From positions 558,001 through 622,000 of the forward strand of contig NZ_JAHBGD010000005.1 in NCBI RefSeq assembly GCF_018390605.1: 64,000 bases of DNA, in the 5' to 3' direction. The translations under genes were made by a program, and so were the position numbers. How positions within the stretch are numbered: the first letter of the stretch is position 1; each line of letters starts with the position of its first letter. Source of the DNA: Ancylobacter defluvii. Its GTDB lineage: Bacteria; Pseudomonadota; Alphaproteobacteria; Rhizobiales; Xanthobacteraceae. Shown in pieces: positions 57,748 to 64,000 of this stretch. The notes beneath the pieces were generated by a model. It saw only the letters and a list, made by a program, of their open reading frames with translations, made no database searches and had not been told where the DNA came from.

Positions 57748-58467
57748 ATGAGCCGACTGATCCTTCCCTACAGTCGAGAGGATGCGGGCGCACCGCCTTC
57801 GCTGCATCCGGACTACCGCTCCACCGTGCTCCGCTCGCCCCGGCTTGCCCCTCTCGCCATTCCTGCGACGCTGACCGAGATCACCGGCCCCGACGAAGCC
57901 TGGGACCGGCTGATGGGGCCGGCGATGACGGATCTCACCGCGCAGCATCGCGGCGCGCCTCAGGGACAGCGCATCGTCGTTGCCGGCCTCGTTCTCGACG
58001 AGCAGGCGCGGCCGGTGCCGCACACCATGATCGAAATCTGGCAGGCCAATGCCGCCGGCCGCTATATCCATTCCCGCGACGACTGGCCGGCGCCGCTCGA
58101 TCCCAATTTCACCGGCGTCGGCCGGGTGGTCACCGACGCCGAGGGACGATACCGCTTCGTCACCATACGGCCCGGCGCCTACCCCTGGGGAAATCACAAG
58201 AATGCCTGGCGGCCGGCTCATATCCATCTCTCCCTGCTCGGCCCGGCCTTCGCGACCCGGCTGGTCACGCAGATGTATTTCCCGGATGATCCGCTGATCG
58301 AGATCGATCCGATCGCCAATGCGGTGCCGATGCCCTATCGCCAGCGGCTGGTCGCCCGCTTCGATATCGGCATTACCGAGCCGAACTGGGCGCTCGGCTA
58401 CCGTTTCGACATCGTGCTCAAAGGCCGCGGCCAGACCCCGTTCGAGGAGCATCACGATGACCACTGA
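57748..58467 (+). CDS. pcaH: Protocatechuate 3,4-dioxygenase beta subunit PcaH
   Basis: 239 residues. Non-haem Fe(III) intradiol dioxygenase subunit that opens protocatechuate to 3-carboxy-cis,cis-muconate. All four iron ligands are visible: Tyr in ANAAGRYIH, Tyr in PGAYPWGN, and the two His in RPAHIHLS. LDPNFTGVGRVVTD and LAYRFDIVL-like end (LGYRFDIVLKGRG) match the beta chain. GGAGG precedes ATG 57748. Its end overlaps pcaG by 11 bases. Confidence 0.96.
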   Translation: MSRLILPYSREDAGAPPSLHPDYRSTVLRSPRLAPLAIPATLTEITGPDEAWDRLMGPAMTDLTAQHRGAPQGQRIVVAGLVLDEQARPVPHTMIEIWQANAAGRYIHSRDDWPAPLDPNFTGVGRVVTDAEGRYRFVTIRPGAYPWGNHKNAWRPAHIHLSLLGPAFATRLVTQMYFPDDPLIEIDPIANAVPMPYRQRLVARFDIGITEPNWALGYRFDIVLKGRGQTPFEEHHDDH

Positions 58468-59152
58468 CCTCGGGGCCCTCAACGCCGCGCCGCGTTTCGA
58501 CAACCAGGATCCGGCGCTGTTCGGCCAGACGCCGTCGCAGACGGTGGGGCCGTTCTTTCACTATGGGCTGCCCTGGAAGGGCGGCGGCGATCTGGTCGGC
58601 CGTTCCGACATGGGCGCGAGGCCCGACCTGATGCCGCCGGAGCATTTCCTGCTCGCCGAGTCCGGCACGACCGGCAGGCCGCAGGGCGAGGTGATCGAGA
58701 TTGCCGGCGGCGTCTATGATGGCAATGGTGCGCCGCTGAACGACGTCATGATCGAAATCTGGCACGCCAACGCCGCTGGTCGCTATGCCAGCGTCGAGGA
58801 TGGTCGCGAGGAGGTGCCGCTGGATCCGCATTTCGTCGGTTTCGGTCGCGCCGCCACCGACAGCAACGGCATATGGCGTTTCCGTACCATCCGCCCCGGC
58901 CGGGTGCCGGGCCCCGGCAACACGCTGCAGGCGCCGCACATTGCGCTTTCGGTGCTCGGACGGGGGCTGCTCAAACGCTTGGCGACCCGGCTCTATTTCG
59001 CCGACGGGGAGGGCAACGGGGAGGACCCGATCCTGGCGCTGGTGCCGCCGGAACGCCGACATACGCTGATCGCGCAGCGCCGATCCGCTGGGAGCTGGTG
59101 GCTCGACATCGTGCTGCAGGGGCGCAACGAAACCGTGTTCTTCGACCTATGA
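58457..59152 (+). CDS. pcaG: Protocatechuate 3,4-dioxygenase alpha subunit PcaG
   Basis: 231 residues. Intradiol dioxygenase fold without the iron ligands, as is normal for alpha: TPSQTVGPFFHYGLPW at the start, VMIEIWHANAAGRYAS and APHIALSVLGRGL later. ATG 58457 lies inside the pcaH end. An insert (PDLMPPEHFLLAESGT) after the first block lengthens the chain a little. Overlaps pcaB by four bases. Confidence 0.95.
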   Translation: MTTDLGALNAAPRFDNQDPALFGQTPSQTVGPFFHYGLPWKGGGDLVGRSDMGARPDLMPPEHFLLAESGTTGRPQGEVIEIAGGVYDGNGAPLNDVMIEIWHANAAGRYASVEDGREEVPLDPHFVGFGRAATDSNGIWRFRTIRPGRVPGPGNTLQAPHIALSVLGRGLLKRLATRLYFADGEGNGEDPILALVPPERRHTLIAQRRSAGSWWLDIVLQGRNETVFFDL

Positions 59153-60294
59153 GCCAGTTGCTGCGGACCCGGTCGGCAACCACCGACGCCATGCTGGCGA
59201 TCTTCGACGATGCGTCGACGCTGCGCCATGCCTTCGGCTTCGAGGCTGCTCTGGCTGCCGCCGAGGCGGCCGAGGGGCTGGTATCTCCGGAGGACGCTGC
59301 CGCCATCGCCGCTCTGTGCGGCACGATTGCCATTGATCCGGCGGAACTCGCGGCCGAGGCGGCGCATGCCGGCACGCTGGCCATTCCGCTGGTCGCGCGG
59401 CTGCGGGCCGGGATGCCGGAGGCCGCGGCTGCGGTGGTGCACAAGGGCGCCACCAGCCAGGATCTCGCCGATACGGTGCTGTGCTGCCAGATCCGCGACG
59501 GCGCAGCGCTGCTCGCGCAGGATGTCGCCGGCATCACGGCCGGCCTCGCCGTGCTGGCGGCGCGGCATGCGACGACGCCCGCTCTCGGCCGCACGCTGCT
59601 GCAGGATGCGCGGCCGATAGGCTTCGGCCTGCGCCTCGCGCAGTGGCGGGCCGGCATCTGCGAGGCAGCCGAGCGACTTGAGGCCGAGGTCTCCCGCCAT
59701 GCGGTGCTCCAGTTCGGCGGGGCCGCCGGAACGCGGGAGGGGCTGGAGGGTAAGGGCGCGGCGGTTGCCGCCCGGCTGGGCGGGGCGCTCGGCCTGCGGG
59801 ATGTCGTGCCCTGGCACTCCCGGCGCGGCGGTCTGGCAGGCATCGCGGCGGCGGTCGCCATCCTTGTCGGGGCGCTTGCCAAGATGGCGCGCGATATCTC
59901 GCTGCTGTCGCAAAACGCGATTGGCGAGGTCTACGAGCCGTCGATCCCCGGTCGGGGCGGTTCCTCGGCGATGGCGCATAAGCGCAATCCGACGGGATGC
60001 CAAATCGCACTCGCCGCTGGCCACCGCGTGCCCGGCCTGGTGGCCGGCATCCTGTTCGGGTTGCCGGCGGAGGAGGAGCGCGGCCTTGGCGGCTGGCAGG
60101 CGGAAGGGCCGGCGATGGCCGAGCTTTTCCTCCTCGCCGCCGGCAGCGCTGCGGCAATGGCCGAGGTGGCGCAGGGGCTGGAGATCGACATGGCGGCCAT
60201 TGGCCGAAATCTCGCCGTCGCCGGCCTTGGCGACGCGATCGGCGACAGTGCGGCGCTGGTCGCGCAGTTGCTTGCTGACGCGGGCAAAGGATAG
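59149..60294 (+). CDS. pcaB: 3-carboxy-cis,cis-muconate cycloisomerase PcaB
   Basis: 381 residues. Fumarase/aspartase superfamily: VHKGATSQDLADTVLCCQI, ALGRTLLQDARPIGFGLRLA and the signature PGRGGSSAMAHKRNPTG. Converts carboxymuconate to 4-carboxymuconolactone. Shorter than the roughly 450-residue Pseudomonas form because the C-terminal part is trimmed, as is usual in alphaproteobacteria. Starts inside the pcaG stop and ends five bases before pcaDC. Confidence 0.95.
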   Translation: MSQLLRTRSATTDAMLAIFDDASTLRHAFGFEAALAAAEAAEGLVSPEDAAAIAALCGTIAIDPAELAAEAAHAGTLAIPLVARLRAGMPEAAAAVVHKGATSQDLADTVLCCQIRDGAALLAQDVAGITAGLAVLAARHATTPALGRTLLQDARPIGFGLRLAQWRAGICEAAERLEAEVSRHAVLQFGGAAGTREGLEGKGAAVAARLGGALGLRDVVPWHSRRGGLAGIAAAVAILVGALAKMARDISLLSQNAIGEVYEPSIPGRGGSSAMAHKRNPTGCQIALAAGHRVPGLVAGILFGLPAEEERGLGGWQAEGPAMAELFLLAAGSAAAMAEVAQGLEIDMAAIGRNLAVAGLGDAIGDSAALVAQLLADAGKG

Positions 60295-60299
60295 GCGCC

Positions 60300-61481
60300 A
60301 TGCCGTTTGTCGTGAATGCGGGCGCTCGCATCTTCTGGAGGCTGGACGGCTCGGAGGCCAAGCCGCCGCTGGTGCTGCTCAATTCGATCGGTACCGACCT
60401 GTCGCTGTGGGACGCGGTCGTGCCGCATCTGCTGCCGGCCTTCCGCCTGCTGCGGCTCGACATGCGCGGCCATGGGGCGTCGGATGCGCCGGGCGGCGAC
60501 TACACCATGGCCCTGCTGGCGGAAGATGTTGCCGCGGCGATGGACGCGGCCGGCATCGATGCGGCTGCCGTGGCCGGTGTGTCGCTCGGCGGTATGGTCG
60601 CGATGCAGCTCGCCCTCAACCGGCCGGAGCGGGTGTCGGCGCTGGCGCTGGTGTGCACCTCGCCGGCCATGGACCGCAATGCCTGGGAGGACCGTATCGC
60701 ACATGTGGCGGAAGGTGGCATGCAGGGCATCGCCGATCTCGCCATGGGGCGCTTCCTGTCGCCGGTCTTCGCCGTGCAACGGCCTGTCGTCGCCGAGAGC
60801 CTGCGCCGCAACCTTATCGCCATGGCGGCCGACGGCTATGCCGGTGCCGGGGCGGCGATCCGCGACATGGAACTGCTCGATCGCCTGCCAGGGCTGGCCC
60901 TGCCGACTCTGGTCGTCACCGGCGATCGCGACGTCTCCACCCCCTTCGCCGGCCATGGCGAGCGTCTCGTCGCCGGCATTCCCGGTGCTGTCCACGTGCG
61001 CCTCGATTGCGCCCACCTTGCGCCGGTCGAAGCGCCGATGGGCCTTGCGGCGGCGCTACGCGACTTTCTGGCGCCGGCGGCAGATGTTCGGCGGGCGGAA
61101 CAGGCCTTGTTCGAGGACGGGCTCGCCAACCGGCGCCGCGTGCTCGGCGATGCCTGGGTCGACCGCTCGCTTGCCGCACGCACGACCTTCAATGCCGAGT
61201 TCCAGGCGATGATCACCCGCACGGCCTGGCACGAGATATGGGGACGGCCCGGCCTCGACGAGCGCACCCGCAGGCTGCTCGTCGTCGCGATCACGGCCAG
61301 CCTTGGCCGCTGGGAGGAGTTCGGCCTGCATGTGCGCACCGGGCTCTCGCGCGATGGTTTCACCCGCGGCGAGCTGAAGGAGGTGCTGATGCAGACCGCC
61401 GTCTATGCCGGCGTCCCCGCAGCGAACACCGCGTTCGACGAGGCAGGCCGCATCATCGCCGAGATCGACGCGGGGACTTAA
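60300..61481 (+). CDS. pcaL: PcaD-PcaC fusion: enol-lactone hydrolase / carboxymuconolactone decarboxylase
   Basis: 393 residues. Residues 1-260 are an alpha/beta hydrolase: VLLNSIGTDLSLWD, nucleophile elbow VAGVSLGGMVAMQLAL, acid VVTGDRDVSTPF and His DCAHLAPVEAP. Residues 270-393 are a carboxymuconolactone decarboxylase: RRVLGDAWVDRSL, LLVVAITASLGRWEEFGLHV and ELKEVLMQTAVYAGVPAA. The fusion (also called PcaL) catalyses decarboxylation and then hydrolysis to beta-ketoadipate. Last gene of the operon. Confidence 0.96.
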   Translation: MPFVVNAGARIFWRLDGSEAKPPLVLLNSIGTDLSLWDAVVPHLLPAFRLLRLDMRGHGASDAPGGDYTMALLAEDVAAAMDAAGIDAAAVAGVSLGGMVAMQLALNRPERVSALALVCTSPAMDRNAWEDRIAHVAEGGMQGIADLAMGRFLSPVFAVQRPVVAESLRRNLIAMAADGYAGAGAAIRDMELLDRLPGLALPTLVVTGDRDVSTPFAGHGERLVAGIPGAVHVRLDCAHLAPVEAPMGLAAALRDFLAPAADVRRAEQALFEDGLANRRRVLGDAWVDRSLAARTTFNAEFQAMITRTAWHEIWGRPGLDERTRRLLVVAITASLGRWEEFGLHVRTGLSRDGFTRGELKEVLMQTAVYAGVPAANTAFDEAGRIIAEIDAGT

Positions 61482-61519
61482 AGCGCGGACCCGTGGGCGG
61501 GCGAGTGCAGGCCTTGGTC

Positions 61520-61553
61520 GATCATCGCGCGGTGCCGAAAGCGCGCAGTGATC
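61520..61553. terminator. Possible terminator hairpin after pcaDC
   Basis: GATCATCGCGCG (61520-61531) and CGCGCAGTGATC (61542-61553) pair with about 10 of 12 matches around a 10-base loop, in the gap between convergent pcaDC and the helicase gene. No T run follows. Tentative. Confidence 0.35.
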
Positions 61554-61602
61554 AGCCTCCGCATCTAACGCTCCAACTCCCGGATGCCGTCCGCGGCGCC
61601 CC

Positions 61603-63552
61603 TCAGGAGGGTCGCGGCTTCTTTCCCTTCGGCTTGCCCTCGAACGTGCTCGGGCGCTCACGCTTGGGCGGACGTTCGCCGGCGCTGTGGTCTGAAGGCA
61701 TTGCCTCGCGAGCCTTATTGAAGGCGGGCTTGCCGTGCGCCGCTTTGCCATGGGCAGGTTTGCTGTAAGCAGGCTTGCCAAAGGCTGGTTTGCCGTCCGC
61801 CGACTTTGCCTGCGCGGGCTTGTCGCGAAAGTTCTTGTCCCGGAAGGGTTTCTCGTAGGACGGTTTTTCGTGATGCGGCTTGTCGTGGGGCGGTTTGCCG
61901 CGCAGCGGCTTCCCGCGAGCGGGACGCTCCGAGCGCTCGCCCGACGGGCCGCCGGGCAACGGCTCGATGATCACATCGGCACCGTCTGCCTTGCGCACCG
62001 CCTTGCCGAAGCGGTCGGCGGCGGCGAGGCCGACTTCGAAGGCGGTCTCCTCGTCGAAGATGCGGATGGCGCCGATGTCCTTGCGCGTCACGTTTCCGCG
62101 CCGGCAGATCAACGGCAGCAGCCAGCGCGGATCGGCATTGTTGCGACGGCCGATATTGAGGCGGAACCATGTGCTGCCGCTCTCGCCCGACGGGCCGCCA
62201 AAGTCGCGCTGGGTGCCACGGTCGCGCACATTGCGCGGCTCGCCGGGATCGGCAACTTCTTCCGGAGCCGGCAGACCGGCGCGATAGAGACGCACCAGCG
62301 CCGCAGCCAGATGCTCGGCCGAATGGGCGGCAAGCAGCGTCTGTGCGGCGGCGGCATCCTCCTCGCTGGGATCGTCGGCGAGCAGCGGATCGACCAGCAT
62401 GCGCTCATGGTCGAGCTTGCGGATGTCGTCGGCGGTCGGCGGGCCCGACCAGGTCGGCGTGATGCCCACTCCCCGCATCAGGTCTTCGGTCCGCCGGCGA
62501 CGGAACGGCGGCACCAGCAGCACGCTCACGCCCTTGCGGCCCGCGCGGCCGGTGCGGCCGCTGCGGTGCTGCAGGCTTTCGGCGTCATTCGGCAGGTCGG
62601 CATGGATGACGAGGCCGAGATTCGGCAGATCGATGCCGCGCGCCGCGACGTCGGTGGCGACGCAGACCCGCGCCCGACCGTCCCGCAATGCCTGCAAGGC
62701 GTGGTTGCGCTCGTTCTGGCTGAGTTCGCCGGACAGTGCCACCGCGGAGAACTGACGCTCTTGCAGCATCGCATGCAGGCGGCGCACCGCCTCGCGGGTG
62801 TTGCAGAACACGATGGCGCTCGGCGTATCATAGTAGCGCAGCACATTGACCACCGCATGGTCGAGCTCGGTCGGGGCGATGCGCATCGTGCGGTATTCGA
62901 TGTCGGCGTGGCCGCCTTCGGCGCTCGCCACCTCGATGCGCAAGGCGTCGCGCTGGTAGCGCTTGGCGAGCGCGGTGATGCCGCGCGGCATGGTGGCCGA
63001 GAACAGCAGGCTGCGCCGCTCCGGCGGTGTGGCGTCGAGAATAAATTCGAGATCTTCGCGAAAGCCGAGATCGAGCATCTCGTCGGCCTCGTCGAGGACG
63101 GCGACCCGCAGCGCCGAGAGATCGAGCCGGCCGCGCTCAAGGTGGTCGCGCAGGCGTCCGGGCGTGCCGACGACGATATGGGCGCCCTGGTTCAGCAGGC
63201 GCTGCTCGGCGCGCGCGTCCATGCCGCCGACGCAGGAGACGATGCGGGCTCCCGTCGCCGCATAGAGCCAGGCGAACTCGCGCTGGACCTGCAACGCCAG
63301 TTCCCGGGTGGGAGCCACCACCAGGGCTTGCGGGGCGGTCGCGGGGGCAAAATGCTCCGCAGTGCCGAGCAGCGTCTCGGCCATGGCAAGTCCATAGGCG
63401 ACGGTTTTGCCGGAGCCGGTCTGCGCGGAAACCAACAGGTCGCGATCCGAGGCCTCGGGTGCCAGCACCGCGAGCTGTACCGGCGTCGGGTTGTTGTATT
63501 CGCGTTCGGCCAAGGCGCGGGCGAGCGCCGGATTTGTCGTTATGAAGGGCAC
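61603..63552 (-). CDS. DEAD-box ATP-dependent RNA helicase
   Basis: 649 residues. Q motif YNNPTPVQLAVL, motif I SAQTGSGKTVAYGL, Ia PTRELALQV, Ib GTPGRLRDHL, II VLDEADEMLDLGF, III SATMPRGI, V VATDVAARGIDLPN and VI HRSGRTGRAGRKG are all present. A DbpA-type RNA-binding domain follows (NVTRKDIGAIRIFDEETAFE, about 470-545). The last 90 residues are a basic low-complexity tail of Gly-Lys-Pro units. Of the DeaD/CsdA kind, likely in ribosome assembly or cold growth. Stands alone on the minus strand. Confidence 0.95.
   Translation of the reverse strand: MPFITTNPALARALAEREYNNPTPVQLAVLAPEASDRDLLVSAQTGSGKTVAYGLAMAETLLGTAEHFAPATAPQALVVAPTRELALQVQREFAWLYAATGARIVSCVGGMDARAEQRLLNQGAHIVVGTPGRLRDHLERGRLDLSALRVAVLDEADEMLDLGFREDLEFILDATPPERRSLLFSATMPRGITALAKRYQRDALRIEVASAEGGHADIEYRTMRIAPTELDHAVVNVLRYYDTPSAIVFCNTREAVRRLHAMLQERQFSAVALSGELSQNERNHALQALRDGRARVCVATDVAARGIDLPNLGLVIHADLPNDAESLQHRSGRTGRAGRKGVSVLLVPPFRRRRTEDLMRGVGITPTWSGPPTADDIRKLDHERMLVDPLLADDPSEEDAAAAQTLLAAHSAEHLAAALVRLYRAGLPAPEEVADPGEPRNVRDRGTQRDFGGPSGESGSTWFRLNIGRRNNADPRWLLPLICRRGNVTRKDIGAIRIFDEETAFEVGLAAADRFGKAVRKADGADVIIEPLPGGPSGERSERPARGKPLRGKPPHDKPHHEKPSYEKPFRDKNFRDKPAQAKSADGKPAFGKPAYSKPAHGKAAHGKPAFNKAREAMPSDHSAGERPPKRERPSTFEGKPKGKKPRPS
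61725..61915 (-). repeat. Degenerate GKP-type repeat encoding the helicase tail
   Basis: On the minus strand the tail codes for many short units of the form x-x-(G/D/E/S)-K-(P/A), such as GKPLRGKPPHDKPHHEKP and GKPAFGKPAYSKPAHGKA, with four- to five-codon periodicity. Arg, Lys and His richness suits nonspecific RNA binding. The DNA repeats are imperfect and may vary in number between strains. Confidence 0.75.
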
Positions 63553-63737
63553 GGCTGGTTCCGCCTATCTCGCAATGTCGTCAGGCGTCGAACGGAAGCC
63601 ATCGGAAGGGATCACGGGCGTCACTTTAATCGAGCGGCAGCCCGGATGCCACGCCTGCCAGGAAATGATCCAGCGATGCGTTCATGTCGTCGATGCAGAC
63701 CTGCAGCCGAACGCGCCCGACCGACGACCGGCGTCAT

Positions 63738-63769
63738 GAGGACAAGGCACTCCGAGGCGTCTTGTCCTC
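63738..63769. terminator. Hairpin downstream of the M24 peptidase gene
   Basis: GAGGACAAG (63738-63746) and CTTGTCCTC (63761-63769) form a perfect 9-bp stem with a 14-base loop. It lies between the helicase start and the stop of the M24 gene, both minus-strand, so it most likely terminates the M24 transcript. A short T run follows on the plus side only. Confidence 0.55.
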
Positions 63770-63812
63770 TTTCATCGCTCACAGCGCGATCATAGGCCGC
63801 CGGCTCAGGCCT

Positions 63813-64000
63813 TCACCAGGCCTCCACGCTGACGGGAGTCATATTTTCGAAGCCGTCATCGGTGACCACGATCATGTCCTCGATGCAGATCGCGCCGATC
63901 TGGGGCGGAATGATCATCGGCTCGATGTAGAAGCACATGCCGGCTTCGATGATGGTGGGCTCGGACGCGGCGAAGGTGGGCGTTTCCACTAGATCGAGGC
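63813..64000 (-). CDS. M24 family metallopeptidase, C-terminal end (5' end beyond window)
   Basis: The minus strand reads the last 62 residues of a pita-bread peptidase: PTIIEAGMCFYIEPMIIPP, CIEDMIVVTDDGFENMTP and SVEAW at the end. The Glu of IEP and of CIEDM are the last two metal ligands in Xaa-Pro dipeptidase and creatinase homologues. Stop codon at 63813-63815. Which M24 subfamily it belongs to (Xaa-Pro peptidase, creatinase or ectoine hydrolase-like) cannot be decided from this fragment. Confidence 0.8.
   Translation of the reverse strand, partial: LDLVETPTFAASEPTIIEAGMCFYIEPMIIPPQIGAICIEDMIVVTDDGFENMTPVSVEAW

Overview
The window is a high-GC chromosomal segment of a facultatively methylotrophic alphaproteobacterium. 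It combines a calcium-type methanol dehydrogenase operon (mxaFJGIRSACKLD), the divergent mxaZYX regulatory genes, guaB and guaA, and a protocatechuate/beta-ketoadipate cluster with a pcaD-pcaC fusion. This mix resembles Hyphomicrobiales such as the Xanthobacteraceae (Xanthobacter, Ancylobacter, Starkeya); that placement is inference from gene content.

Layout. 1-9475 is mostly housekeeping: a frameshifted autotransporter barrel end, ppx-rlmE, a DHA2 exporter on the minus strand, guaB, a MAPEG protein, an RsmB-like rRNA methyltransferase and guaA. 9476-11361 is a decayed insertion scar: a three-copy repeat, an integrase carrying two frameshifts, and the C-terminal remnant of a glutathione S-transferase with another frameshift. 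A His-rich cupin and a GST-like gene follow.

12830-27928 is the methanol oxidation locus. A lipoprotein, a sensor kinase and a response regulator (mxaZYX) read leftwards. The mxa operon reads rightwards from a 451-bp control region holding an 18-bp perfect palindrome. Two extra genes follow mxaD: a YVTN beta-propeller whose start overlaps the mxaD stop, and a dihaem cytochrome c.

28128-35711 codes for surface and secreted proteins on the minus strand: a multicopper oxidase with a long FG-GAP-like tail, a serralysin-like RTX protein that has lost its whole zinc site, small exported or hypothetical proteins, and an SGNH hydrolase. 35883-40752 is a LysR gene divergent from an MFS-cyclase-hpaH-hpaI operon for an aromatic-type acid. 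40870-46934 holds an old-yellow-enzyme homologue, a LysR regulator, a hydantoinase, and a TetR/luciferase-like monooxygenase pair separated by two tandem palindromes.

46945-61481 is a nearly complete quinate/shikimate to beta-ketoadipate module: an IclR regulator divergent from pcaIJF-aroQ, then a TetR regulator divergent from a ten-gene operon (ABC transporter, shikimate/quinate dehydrogenase, quiC, pcaH, pcaG, pcaB, pcaDC). Together they would import a hydroaromatic acid, convert it through dehydroshikimate to protocatechuate, cleave the ring, and deliver succinyl-CoA and acetyl-CoA. The window ends with a DEAD-box RNA helicase and the C-terminal end of an M24 peptidase, both on the minus strand. 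I saw no rRNA, tRNA, CRISPR array or insertion sequence.
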